A stretch of DNA of 38,333 bases, taken from positions 1-38,333 of the forward strand of contig SXUI01000034.1 of the NCBI GenBank assembly GCA_005790605.1, given 5' to 3'. This DNA is from Planctomycetia bacterium (lineage in GTDB: Bacteria; Planctomycetota; Phycisphaerae; Phycisphaerales; SM1A02). Shown in pieces: positions 1 to 9,065 of this stretch. A model generated the notes under the pieces. That model saw nothing but the letters and a program-made list of their open reading frames with translations. It had not been told where the DNA came from and did no database searches. Within the stretch, counting starts at the first letter, position 1; each line of letters opens with the position of its first letter. The translations under genes and the position numbers were made by a program.

Positions 1-489
<489 letters not shown>

Positions 490-522
490 GCGCCGCAGCC
501 TCGATCGAACGCGGATCATCCG

Positions 523-2091
523 TTACGGCGACACGCTTGCGATCGCCGTGTTCTCTCCCCCGATCGCTCGCAGCGCAGGCAACTCGGGTCGCGCCGAGGT
601 GATCCAAGCTCCAACAGCGCCAGCCGGGATTTGCACGATTGGTCCTCCGCTTCCGACCTGGAAGGAACGAACTTCAGGCTTGGCGGTGACGCGCCAGAGG
701 TACGCATTCGTTCCGACCTTTGCTCCCGTGGCAACGATGCGCGCGTCCCAAGCGAGGCGTGACGCATCAAGCGGTTCAGCGATCTTGTCGTTGAGGCGTC
801 GATTGATATCAGCGAGCACCGCATCCAAGGCGCGCCCTTCCGCATGGCGTCGGTCACGGGAGATCGTGGTTTCAACGCCGTTCACAAGTTCGGGCGGATT
901 CCAGAGCATGAATGTCTCAGTTCGAAGGAGCGCGATATGACGAACCATCTCGTCGTAATAGCGCGCATCCATCTTGTAGCACGCCGTCCCTTCGGTATCG
1001 CCACGCCAACTTGGCGAGGCAATCCAAGGATGCATCGGCGTAGCATCGCTTCGTCGGACCGATCGGCCGACTTGCACATCCATCAAGAACGCGAGCCATG
1101 CGCTCTTGCCGATCGGTGTGCCGCCTGCGCCAAGTCGCAATCGAGTTCGGTCCGATGGATCGATGGAGCAATATCGTGCAGCTCCATCAAGCAGTCCATA
1201 GAGCGCGGGCGCGCTCGCGGTTCCGAATCGGTTGTTGAGTGGCTGCGCATGCCCATTGAAATCTGAGCTCGCCTCACCTACCGAGATCTTCGAGCCCTGA
1301 TAGTTGCTGCCTTTGATGTCAGGGAAACGCGCGCGCGCCGGTTGCCAGATCGCTCGGTCGATCGCCTGATTGGCGATGGACTGAATGACGAGGTTCCACG
1401 CGAGGTAACCCGCGCCACTCTGAGGTCCCGCATAGGTCGCGCCGATGTACGGTTTAACAACGCTGCTCACCGAGGAAGTTGTCGACATGAGCAACGCGTC
1501 ATTGAAGCGCGCGTCGTCCATCAGAATGGAGATCTGTGCGGACGTGAGATGCCAGTTGGTGAGATGACCAGGCTCTTCGTTGTCGAGAATGATCACTTCA
1601 GGTTTCGCGCCAGCGGTGGCGAGTGCGGCGAGCGCGTTCGTCCATTGCGTGCGAATCCGAGTTTCGGCGTTGGTTGGCCACGGTGTTCGCACACCACTCG
1701 CAAGTTGTGGCACCTTGTCGCTCGGATCCGTCAGGAGTCCATCGCGGTAGTACCAAAGATGCAGTGCTCGGCGTCCCTTGGGAGCTTGCCGAAGTTCTTG
1801 CGCAACTCGGTCGACGGGAAGCACCTGACCTCCCGTGTTGCCGAAGTTCTCAAATCCGCTTCGCACATCGCGCAACCAGACCATCGGCGTGACAAAACGA
1901 AGTCCGCCCGGAACGGAGCTCCAAGTCGCGGCCCAGATTCCAGGTGCCGCCGTGGGCTCGCTGCTGCGAGGGGGCGCTGGCGGAAGCGTCACCTTTGTCG
2001 AGTTTCCCTTTACCGATTGCGCTGTTGCGGTCTGCGCGCTTTGCAGTGCGAGTGTGCATGCGATTGAGGCAGAGAACAACGCGCTCAACAT
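523..2091 (-). CDS. Exported protein of unknown function, possible TIM-barrel glycoside hydrolase
   Basis: This 522-residue protein starts with a clear Sec signal peptide (MLSALFSASIACTLALQS, cleavage probably after TATAQ). The start is supported by GAGGGG seven bases upstream of the ATG. I do not recognise the family. The middle has features common in TIM-barrel sugar hydrolases: a strand ending in acidic residues (VIILDNEEPGH), an aromatic-rich stretch (HPWIASPSWRGDTEGTA) and another strand end (ETFMLWNPPELVNG). The last 90 residues look like a small beta-sandwich (AYLWRVTAKPEVRSFQVG). It is the last gene of a minus-strand polysaccharide run, so an extracellular enzyme trimming or remodelling the polymer is a reasonable inference. 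Its stop lies about 33 bp from the convergent gmd stop. The gene is well supported; the function is a guess. Confidence 0.8.
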   Translation of the reverse strand: MLSALFSASIACTLALQSAQTATAQSVKGNSTKVTLPPAPPRSSEPTAAPGIWAATWSSVPGGLRFVTPMVWLRDVRSGFENFGNTGGQVLPVDRVAQELRQAPKGRRALHLWYYRDGLLTDPSDKVPQLASGVRTPWPTNAETRIRTQWTNALAALATAGAKPEVIILDNEEPGHLTNWHLTSAQISILMDDARFNDALLMSTTSSVSSVVKPYIGATYAGPQSGAGYLAWNLVIQSIANQAIDRAIWQPARARFPDIKGSNYQGSKISVGEASSDFNGHAQPLNNRFGTASAPALYGLLDGAARYCSIDPSDRTRLRLGAGGTPIGKSAWLAFLMDVQVGRSVRRSDATPMHPWIASPSWRGDTEGTACYKMDARYYDEMVRHIALLRTETFMLWNPPELVNGVETTISRDRRHAEGRALDAVLADINRRLNDKIAEPLDASRLAWDARIVATGAKVGTNAYLWRVTAKPEVRSFQVGSGGPIVQIPAGAVGAWITSARPELPALRAIGGENTAIASVSP

Positions 2092-2142
2092 ACTTTGGCC
2101 CCTCGAGATGGATCCGAAACAACAGTCTCTCTCACCACGCCA

Positions 2143-2157
2143 ATGTGAATGTCACAT
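2143..2157. promoter_or_regulatory. Perfect inverted repeat upstream of the exported-protein gene
   Basis: ATGTGA-atg-TCACAT is a perfect 6-3-6 inverted repeat lying about 52 bp upstream of the ATG at 2091, in the 145-bp gap after the O-antigen ligase-like gene. Its position suits an operator. No protein can be assigned and chance occurrence is not excluded. Confidence 0.3.
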
Positions 2158-2236
2158 GCAATGAGGGACGGGTCAAGAAAGAAGCGCACAAGGTTTCGAC
2201 TCTCGTTGGAGGATTGAAGGAGATACGACAGTCACA

Positions 2237-3655
2237 TCAGGCGTGCGGGACGCCCTCTGATTCGTATTCGGCGCACTCCGGTTCGTCGGATCCGGCAAGA
2301 TCGTCTTCTTCGGCGTCCAATTCCTCGTCCGTCAATACAAGTTCATCAAGCCCCCACGCGAGTGCGAATTCGCGGTCTCCACTCACCTCTGCGCTGCGAA
2401 TGGCATTCAGGAGCACACTTGCCATCGAAGTGGAGATCAGGAGGAGGACCATCGCGCCGGAGTTTCGGCTCATGATGTACCCCTCGAAGTTCGCGCCGAA
2501 GAGGTAGGCGAGGTTGAAACCAATGACGAGATCGGCCGTTGGACGAAGTCGTCGGTACGGAAGCGTTGCACGAAAGATCGCCACACACTGCGCAAGAATC
2601 GCGACCGCTAACAGGAGCGTGAGCGCGAGCATGCCGATGCCAAACGACGCGGCTGCGAAGAGAAAACTATTCTCGCTCATCTCGAGCTCGTCCATGCCGA
2701 TGCCGGCGATTGGTGATGAGCGGAAGTCCGCGAGGAGTTCGGCCCACGCGACCGATCGCGTGTCGCCACCTTCAGTCAATCGGGCGAGCGGAAGATCGAT
2801 GCCGAGTGTGTCGGCAATCTTGAGCGCGGCGAATGCGAGCACGATGCCCACAGGCAAGATGAGAATCGAGCGACCGACACGGCGATAGGCGAGCACAATG
2901 ATGCCGATGCCAGCAATCGCAATCGCGGTGCGCGAGCCGGTGAGGAGAATCGCAATGCCGCACGCACCAAACACGGCGATCCAAAGCGGGACGCCTTTCG
3001 CGAGCGGTTCGCCCCAGATCCGCCACGCAGCGAAAATCATGCAACCAGCGGCGATCGTTCCTGCGTGCTGCGGATTTGCCGCAACTCCAATGAGGCGATC
3101 CTGCAATCCGATAGTCAAGCGGCTTGGATCGGTGAGTCCCTGCACAACGCAAGCGCCGCAGAAGAGCAAGAAGCCGATACCGACGATGTATGAGTAATCC
3201 TGGATGTCCTCGCGCCGACTGACGAGCGCGGGAAGAATGAACATGATCGGGACAATCGTCGCGAGCGCGAATGCCATGGAGATGAGTCCAGCCTCCGCGC
3301 CTTCGTGCGTGATGCGCATGAAACCCTGGTAGAGGCCAATCGCGAGAACCAACCACGAAACCAATGGAACTCTTCCAACTCGCGAGTTTCCAATCATGGG
3401 GATCGCGCCGAGCAGAAGCAAGACGGAGAGGCCCGCGAATGCAGCATTGCGTGCGCTTTGAAGCGGGAGCAACCAAGAGCCGTAGATCGAACCGCGCCAG
3501 TCGCGAGCGACTCCGATGGAGGCGAGGAAAAGGAGGAACCCCAACATCACAAGCAGGCCCTTTCGCGACATCAAGGCGACAAGGACGATGACTGGCACCG
3601 CGACGAGCATCAGGAGCACTTCGACGGCGCCGAGTTCTGGCAGAGAGCTTTGCAC
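2237..3655 (-). CDS. O-antigen ligase/polymerase-like integral membrane protein
   Basis: This 472-residue protein has about eleven predicted membrane segments, beginning with VEVLLMLVAVPVIVLVALM. A central stretch (ADTLGIDLPLARLTEGGDTR followed by SVAWAELLADFRSSPIAGIG) matches the large periplasmic loop pattern of the Wzy_C/WaaL family, where R-x(n)-W/Y-x-x-A and P-x-x-G-x-G are typical. Family members polymerise surface polysaccharide or transfer it from an undecaprenyl carrier. Gene context (nucleotide-sugar dehydrogenase, glycosyltransferase) supports this. The start is GTG, about 130 bp after the preceding gene. The cytoplasmic C-terminal tail is unusually acidic (ELVLTDEELDAEEDDLAGSD). 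Ligase cannot be told from polymerase by sequence alone. Confidence 0.85.
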   Translation of the reverse strand: MQSSLPELGAVEVLLMLVAVPVIVLVALMSRKGLLVMLGFLLFLASIGVARDWRGSIYGSWLLPLQSARNAAFAGLSVLLLLGAIPMIGNSRVGRVPLVSWLVLAIGLYQGFMRITHEGAEAGLISMAFALATIVPIMFILPALVSRREDIQDYSYIVGIGFLLFCGACVVQGLTDPSRLTIGLQDRLIGVAANPQHAGTIAAGCMIFAAWRIWGEPLAKGVPLWIAVFGACGIAILLTGSRTAIAIAGIGIIVLAYRRVGRSILILPVGIVLAFAALKIADTLGIDLPLARLTEGGDTRSVAWAELLADFRSSPIAGIGMDELEMSENSFLFAAASFGIGMLALTLLLAVAILAQCVAIFRATLPYRRLRPTADLVIGFNLAYLFGANFEGYIMSRNSGAMVLLLISTSMASVLLNAIRSAEVSGDREFALAWGLDELVLTDEELDAEEDDLAGSDEPECAEYESEGVPHA

Positions 3656-3786
3656 GGGGGGATCCGATGGTGCGACAGAACAACACTGCCCTAACGCAGT
3701 TCAGACCTGTTTCATCGGCTTGGATCGAGCCAAGTCTTCAGCGACAAGCGCCAACTGAGGGTGAGCAGAGGACCTCAAGACCGCGT

Positions 3787-5784
3787 TCAACCTCCACTCG
3801 GAGGTGAGCACTCTCCCCACGCGTCAATCAGGGTCACGAGGTCTGCAGCATCGACGCGGTCCGACCCATCAAAGTCAGCCGCAGAATCCGTGTCCCACGC
3901 ACCAAGCAGCATGACCAAATCCGCGCTGTCCACGATGCCATCAAAGTTGAGGTCCCCAAGACACTGGCAGATATCTGGGATTGCGTCTCCGTTCGCATCG
4001 ACGACGAGGCCGAGGTCGACTGCCACTCGATCCACCACGCCATCGTTATCGCAGTCGCGTTCGTACTCGAGGACAAGGGAGCGCAACTCATCAACGGGAG
4101 CTCGCGCGATCCACACCGTCGCTGCTTTCGCCCCAATCTCCATCGACGCACCAGCAGGCTCGCAGCGCTCCTTGTGCCCCGCATTCCATGGGATCTTGGT
4201 TGGCGTTCCGCCCGCCCCCCACTGCCAGCCGCAGCCTGATCCATTTGCGCCAAGCGCGGCATCGATGATGTAGTTGGAGATGCTCTCGTATCCGAGCGTG
4301 GTGAGATGTGCCGCACCGCCATTGTCTTGCGGAAAGTAGAGCGGCCGCATGAACACCTTCCCAAGATCGACGGTCGCAGCATCATTGCGTTCAGCCGCGA
4401 TCAACTGAGCGCGCGCACGAAACGCCTGAAACGCGGCGGTACTCCCACCAAGTTGCGCATCGTGTGATGTCTTGAGAATGAACGCTGTCTCGTCACTCGA
4501 TCCACCACCAGTCAACCAAATGGCATCGAGCCGCGCGACCATGCGTCGCAGTGCCTCTTCGTGTTGATCCGCGGTGAGCGGCAGGTCATTCATTCCCGTG
4601 GAGAGCACAAAGAGCACGCGAGGGGCCTGTCCGCGCCGCGCTTGCCGATCTCGAAGCAGCGAAACCCATTCGCTCGCGGTTGTTCCACCGAAGTCATCGA
4701 GGTCATCTGCGATATCGCGAGAAGTGCCACCGCTATGCCAATCGAGGACGCTGACCGACCATCCGTGCGAGGCGTCCGTGCGTTCAACAGAAGCCCACGA
4801 GAGAAAGATCGGCGCGCTGAGCCCGGAGCCGCCATCAAGCGTGAATCTGAATCCAGATTCATTGCCGAGGGCTCCCGAGACCGAGAGCGAAGTTTCGATG
4901 ATCTGCGTCTCCGGCGAATCACAAATCACACAACCGCCTGAGATGCGTTCGGCGGAATAGTTTTTCCATGCAGTTGGGCAAATGCTGCCGCCGCCCGGCA
5001 AGAGCCCGTGTCGAATTCGAAACTGCAGCGGCGCAGCGTCGGTGATGAATGGGTGCGCTGCGTCGATACCCAAGCCGCCAGTCACCGACGCACTCCCGCT
5101 TGACAGCCACGTGTAGCCCGAGCCCGTGTTGGGAAAACCACCGGGGAAGTCGAGATGTTGCGCGAGCGATGCTGGAGCATTCTGTGTGGATGTCGCAGCG
5201 TTTCCGAGTTGCGCCGGCCACTCGCCATTGGGCGCGATGAATTTGGACCACCGCCATCCAGCCGATCCACCGTCGTGATTGAATGGAGTCGGACCGATCG
5301 CTGCGCAAAGAAAGTCGTGACCTGCGAGCGCGCTTTGCATGCCGTGGTCCCATCCGGTTGTGCGGAAGAGCACATTGCTGTCGCCGATGACGACGATGTC
5401 AAGTGTCCGATTCGTCGCAGTGTCTCGAAGCCACTCTGCAGGGACACTCTTCGCATCGAAGATGCCAGGCGCGCAGTCGGGATCGCGCCATCCGTCAATC
5501 CACGACGAGTTTAACTTTGAGTCGAGCATGAGCGTGCGCACGAAGGCCTGCTCGCTTGGCGAGTTTGGCAAGACCAGTCGTGCACCGCGGCGCTCCGCAA
5601 TGAGTTGCGCCTGCGCGTAGGTGCGAGGCGATTCAAGTGCGAAGGTTTCATAGGCATGACCGTTTCCACCTCCTGCGGTCTCCCAAACTCGGAGCAGCGG
5701 CGGCGTCGAGGCCATCGTCCCGAATGCAATCACGCCCGCCGCGATGGCGGATGCGACGACGAATTGCAAGGGCACACGCGGCAT
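3787..5784 (-). CDS. Secreted SGNH-hydrolase-like protein with lectin-like N-terminus and GC-type dockerin tail
   Basis: I place the start at the ATG at 5784 because a signal peptide follows at once (MPRVPLQFVVASAIAAGVIA) and GAGAG precedes it; the frame is open up to 5877. The predicted protein has 665 residues. Order of parts: signal peptide; a short C-type-lectin-like stretch (ETFALESPRTYAQAQLIAER, then WIDGWRDPDC); an SGNH hydrolase-like core with IVVIGDSN (block I), STGMNDLPLT (block III Asn) and GGAAHLTTLGY (block V His); and a tail with two calcium loops, DLNFDGIVDSADLV and DFDGSDRVDAADLV, typical of planctomycete GC-type dockerins. SGNH enzymes remove or transfer acyl groups, often acetyl on polysaccharides. 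Lying between the glycosyltransferase and the ligase, it may act on the exported polymer. Block II Gly was not assigned with certainty. Confidence 0.82.
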   Translation of the reverse strand: MPRVPLQFVVASAIAAGVIAFGTMASTPPLLRVWETAGGGNGHAYETFALESPRTYAQAQLIAERRGARLVLPNSPSEQAFVRTLMLDSKLNSSWIDGWRDPDCAPGIFDAKSVPAEWLRDTATNRTLDIVVIGDSNVLFRTTGWDHGMQSALAGHDFLCAAIGPTPFNHDGGSAGWRWSKFIAPNGEWPAQLGNAATSTQNAPASLAQHLDFPGGFPNTGSGYTWLSSGSASVTGGLGIDAAHPFITDAAPLQFRIRHGLLPGGGSICPTAWKNYSAERISGGCVICDSPETQIIETSLSVSGALGNESGFRFTLDGGSGLSAPIFLSWASVERTDASHGWSVSVLDWHSGGTSRDIADDLDDFGGTTASEWVSLLRDRQARRGQAPRVLFVLSTGMNDLPLTADQHEEALRRMVARLDAIWLTGGGSSDETAFILKTSHDAQLGGSTAAFQAFRARAQLIAAERNDAATVDLGKVFMRPLYFPQDNGGAAHLTTLGYESISNYIIDAALGANGSGCGWQWGAGGTPTKIPWNAGHKERCEPAGASMEIGAKAATVWIARAPVDELRSLVLEYERDCDNDGVVDRVAVDLGLVVDANGDAIPDICQCLGDLNFDGIVDSADLVMLLGAWDTDSAADFDGSDRVDAADLVTLIDAWGECSPPSGG

Positions 5785-5913
5785 CGAACTCTCATCGACC
5801 AACAAGACGAGTGGGTCAAGCCCTATGGTCACACACCGAAAATGCGGATGCGGTCGCATCCGTGACACCTTCAACATACTTCCGGATTCAGGGGATGGTC
5901 GGCAGAGTGACGG

Positions 5914-7089
5914 TTATAGACCCGCCATCACAGAAACCCGCATCGTCCGCGCAGTTTCGTACATGCGCTCGAACTGTTTGGCGACAACTTTCGGGTCGCA
6001 CACGCGGAACACCCACTCTCGAGCGTTCGTGCGACAGGCGGAGTGTGGAGCGTGTTGGGCGAGACCAAATCGAATGCCATCCGCAATGCTCTTCGGATCG
6101 CGCTCGACGATCGTCGCAGCTCCACTCTCCTGCAGTTCTGCATGCGTGTCGACGAGGTTGGTCGTGACGACTGGTGTTCGACACGCGAGGGCTTCGTAAA
6201 AGACAAAGCCGAAATTCTCTTGGTTCGACGGAATGACGAGAAGGTCGCACGCTTCGACTATGGAAACTTTCAGGTCGCCGTCAACATGTCCAAGAAAGTG
6301 CACATGCTCCGCAACACCACAATCTCGCGCGCATCGCGTGAGCGTCTCGCCGTAACCCTGATCTGGGTTTCCGACCACCACCACACTGGCGTCGAGTTGA
6401 TCCTGTCGCAAGAGTGCGAGGGCTTGAATGAGGACATCAAGCCCCTTCTTCGGCGTCACTCGACCGAGAAAGAGCAAGCGCACCTTCGCCTTGAGCGCGT
6501 CGGGAAACTGCTTCTGAGCGAGCGCTGCTCCAGGGAGCCGCTCAAACGGCGTGAGATCCATCAAGTTCGCAATCACCGTGCCGCGCCCATTGGGAAACCA
6601 TTTCTTGCTCTGCGCGAGCTCGGCTTTCGCGGTGCAGTGCACGAAGGCAGCGCGCTCGAGCATGAGCGCGCCCCGCGTCGCAAGATGTGCGCGTTTCTTC
6701 CAAGTCTTCTGCGCCATGCACCAATCATCAAGCATGCCGTGCGGCGTCGAGATGTACGGCACATCGAACGAGCGACACAACGCCGCGACGCGGATGTTGA
6801 ACAACTCCCACATCGCGTGCAGGTGAACGACATCTGCATTGCGAATCGTTTCACTTCCCTCGCTGCCGAGTGACTTGGAGAGCAACAGCGCATCAGGACC
6901 CGCATCCACGATGTTGCGAGGGTTTGCTCCAAGTTCTCGCCCCCACCCAGCCGGAAGAGTCGAGGCGCGCGAGGTCAATACATCGACCTGATGCCCTTGT
7001 GCAGCCATGGCGGAGGCCAGGTCGATCGCCGCACGCGCGGTTCCACCGAGCTTCGCGTCGAGGTTCGTGATGGCTTGGACGATCCGCAT
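5914..7089 (-). CDS. Glycosyltransferase family 4 (GT-B fold)
   Basis: The protein has 391 residues, the normal length for GT4. The N-terminal half has the acceptor-side glycine loop (MRIVQAITNLDAKLGGTARA) and a following hydrophilic helix; the C-terminal half has LLFLGRVTPKKGLDVLIQAL, the nucleotide-sugar domain start. The EX7E motif is exact in SNQENFGFVFYEALACRTPV, where the two Glu residues bind the donor. These retaining enzymes transfer a sugar from an NDP donor to a lipid-linked acceptor at the cytoplasmic membrane. The start lies 23 bp after the stop of the nucleotide-sugar dehydrogenase gene, so the two are probably co-transcribed. Donor and acceptor cannot be inferred. Confidence 0.93.
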   Translation of the reverse strand: MRIVQAITNLDAKLGGTARAAIDLASAMAAQGHQVDVLTSRASTLPAGWGRELGANPRNIVDAGPDALLLSKSLGSEGSETIRNADVVHLHAMWELFNIRVAALCRSFDVPYISTPHGMLDDWCMAQKTWKKRAHLATRGALMLERAAFVHCTAKAELAQSKKWFPNGRGTVIANLMDLTPFERLPGAALAQKQFPDALKAKVRLLFLGRVTPKKGLDVLIQALALLRQDQLDASVVVVGNPDQGYGETLTRCARDCGVAEHVHFLGHVDGDLKVSIVEACDLLVIPSNQENFGFVFYEALACRTPVVTTNLVDTHAELQESGAATIVERDPKSIADGIRFGLAQHAPHSACRTNAREWVFRVCDPKVVAKQFERMYETARTMRVSVMAGL

Positions 7090-7112
7090 TGGTGTGAGTG
7101 CGCAGGTCTTGT

Positions 7113-8480
7113 TTACGCCCGAACGAGTCTTGCGCCCATTGTCGCTTCGTACTTTCGCATCGCATCACGCGTGTCGATGACAAGCGCCGCATGTTTCGCG
7201 AGAAGCGCGTAGTCGACGGCGGAGTGCGCCGTTGCGATCAACACGCAATCAAAGTTCGCGAGAGACGACGCGTCGAGTGCGACACTCGTCATTTGTAAGT
7301 CATGCCTTCGTCCAGCCCATGTCGCTGGGCAATGCGGGTCGTGATACTCCACATGAGCGCCGCGATGCTGCAGGAGTTCGATGAGTTCAAACGACGGGCT
7401 CTCGCGCACATCATCGATGTCGGCTTTGTATGCCAGTCCGAGGACCAACACGCGACTTCCCTTCACCGACTTTGACTGTTCATTGAGCGCTTCGGCGACG
7501 CGATCAATGACATACGCGGGCATCGCGGTATTGATCTCGCCGGCGAGTTCGATGAATCGCGTGGAATGCCCAGTCTCCTTCGCTTTCCACGTGAGGTAGA
7601 ACGGATCGATTGGAATGCAGTGGCCTCCGAGGCCCGGGCCCGGATAGAACGGCATGAATCCAAAGGGTTTCGTGCTTGCGGCGCGAACCACTTCCCAAAT
7701 GTCGATCCCCATCGCATGGAGCACGACTTTCATTTCATTGACCATCGCGATATTGACAGCGCGAAAGATGTTTTCAAGCAACTTCGCGCTCTCGGCGATC
7801 TCGGCGCTCGCGACCGGAACAACCGTCGTGATTCCCTTCTCATAGACGGCGGTTGCGAGCTTCGTCGAAGCTTCATCGAGCCCACCGACAAGTTTTGGAA
7901 TACTGCTTGTGGTGTGTGATTTCCGGCCCGGATCTTCTCGTTCGGGCGAGAAGGCGAAGAACACATCGCGGCCCGACGCAAGCGTGTGCGCGCGGTCACT
8001 CGCTGCATGCATGACCGCGGGCATCATGTCTTCGCGGGTTGTGCCGGGGTAGGTCGTCGACTCAAGAATGATGAGTTGTCCGCTTCGGAGGGTCTTCCCA
8101 ATCGCAGTGGCGGTTCGCAGGATGTAGGAAATGTCTGGTTCTTGGTGAATCCCGATTGGCGTGGGGACACAGACGATGAGCACATCCGCTTCACCTAGTC
8201 GGTCGAAGTTTGAAGTTGCTTCAAAGCGGGGACTCGCCTGGAGATCTGTGGTGAGCTCAGTGCCAAGATGTTTGAGATAGTTCTCGCCGCGCGCGAGTGC
8301 CTGAATCTTGCCATTATCCACATCGAACCCAAGGACGCGAAGCCCGCCGCGATGCAGTGCGTGTGCGAGTGGCAATCCGACATACCCAAGACCAACCACG
8401 CCGACCCGCGCGTCGTTTGATTGAATGGAGGCGAGTAATCGTTGTGCTGGAGCCGAGAGGCTCGATGGAAAAGTTGTCAT
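7113..8480 (-). CDS. UDP-N-acetyl-D-hexosamine 6-dehydrogenase (WbpA/WecC type)
   Basis: The protein has 455 residues. It opens with the NAD-binding loop VGVVGLGYVGLPLAHALHRG, has FAFSPEREDPG in the middle, and the catalytic cysteine in GPGLGGHCIPIDPFYLTWKA. The C-terminal domain carries VLVLGLAYKADIDDVRESPS. This order is that of UDP-sugar dehydrogenases that oxidise C6 twice to a uronic acid. The extended GGHCIPIDPFYLTWKAKE form is closest to UDP-N-acetylglucosamine 6-dehydrogenases of the WbpA type, as I remember them, rather than UDP-glucose dehydrogenases. It is the first gene of the minus-strand polysaccharide run and so supplies an N-acetyl-hexosaminuronic acid donor. The exact substrate is not certain. 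Confidence 0.93.
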   Translation of the reverse strand: MTTFPSSLSAPAQRLLASIQSNDARVGVVGLGYVGLPLAHALHRGGLRVLGFDVDNGKIQALARGENYLKHLGTELTTDLQASPRFEATSNFDRLGEADVLIVCVPTPIGIHQEPDISYILRTATAIGKTLRSGQLIILESTTYPGTTREDMMPAVMHAASDRAHTLASGRDVFFAFSPEREDPGRKSHTTSSIPKLVGGLDEASTKLATAVYEKGITTVVPVASAEIAESAKLLENIFRAVNIAMVNEMKVVLHAMGIDIWEVVRAASTKPFGFMPFYPGPGLGGHCIPIDPFYLTWKAKETGHSTRFIELAGEINTAMPAYVIDRVAEALNEQSKSVKGSRVLVLGLAYKADIDDVRESPSFELIELLQHRGAHVEYHDPHCPATWAGRRHDLQMTSVALDASSLANFDCVLIATAHSAVDYALLAKHAALVIDTRDAMRKYEATMGARLVRA

Positions 8481-8538
8481 AGGAAGCTCGGTTCCTGCCC
8501 AATGCGAGTGGGGAGATTATCCGAACCTCAGACGATGA

Positions 8539-9021
8539 TTAGACCTGCACAGAGAGTCTGGGCCGTGTGGGTTGGGCGCCAGTCGTCGCAGCAACCGGAG
8601 CCGCGGGCGGCATCTCGGTCACACCGCTCGCAGCATGATTCTCGCGAGCGAGTTCGTCCATGCAGAGCACCCAAGTCTCTCGTTCGAAGCGGAGGAGCTT
8701 GAGCACTTCGTCAACGATTGTCTCACTCTTTTCGATACTCGCCTCAAGGAGCCGTTGATACATGAAGGTGTAAAGCGCAGTCATTCGCTCGCAGAGCTCT
8801 GGGCTTCGCTCGGGTCGCAGTGAGTTCACGAGTTCGAGCAAGATTGCCTGTGCTCGGGTCGTGCCTTCAAAGGAGGCCTCGAAGTCACGACTCGCATATC
8901 CCGCCTTGGCATTTTCGCTAAAGCGAATCGCTCCATCGATGAGCATCAAGCGAAGCTCTGCCGGCGAAGCCGTGAGGACTTTCGTGCGCAAGTAAACTTG
9001 TGATCCGGCGGCTGCTTTCAT
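8539..9021 (-). CDS. fliS: Flagellar export chaperone FliS
   Basis: FliS binds the C-terminus of flagellin in the cytoplasm and keeps it from polymerising before export. The 160-residue protein begins QVYLRTKVLTASPAELRLML, matching the Y-x(n)-V-x-T-A-S-P-x-E-L-x-x-M/L-L-Y/I-D signature of FliS, followed by four amphipathic helices. The last 30 residues (from about 130) are a loose tail rich in Ala, Pro and Thr, longer than in the usual ~125-135-residue protein. It starts 44 bp downstream of the fliD stop on the same strand, the classic fliD-fliS order. No flagellin gene is in the window. Confidence 0.92.
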   Translation of the reverse strand: MKAAAGSQVYLRTKVLTASPAELRLMLIDGAIRFSENAKAGYASRDFEASFEGTTRAQAILLELVNSLRPERSPELCERMTALYTFMYQRLLEASIEKSETIVDEVLKLLRFERETWVLCMDELARENHAASGVTEMPPAAPVAATTGAQPTRPRLSVQV

Positions 9022-9065
9022 GGCTCATTATCTCATCGGCGATGCGGACGCTGAACTTTCGCCCG

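Noticed and set aside
1342-2067. 241-codon plus-strand frame opposite the exported-protein gene
   Set aside because: The minus-strand frame has a signal peptide, ribosome site and operon context; this one has none.
5785-5877. 31-codon N-terminal extension of the SGNH-like protein
   Set aside because: The signal peptide begins at the ATG at 5784, preceded by a GAGAG ribosome site; a 31-residue lead before it would be unusual.
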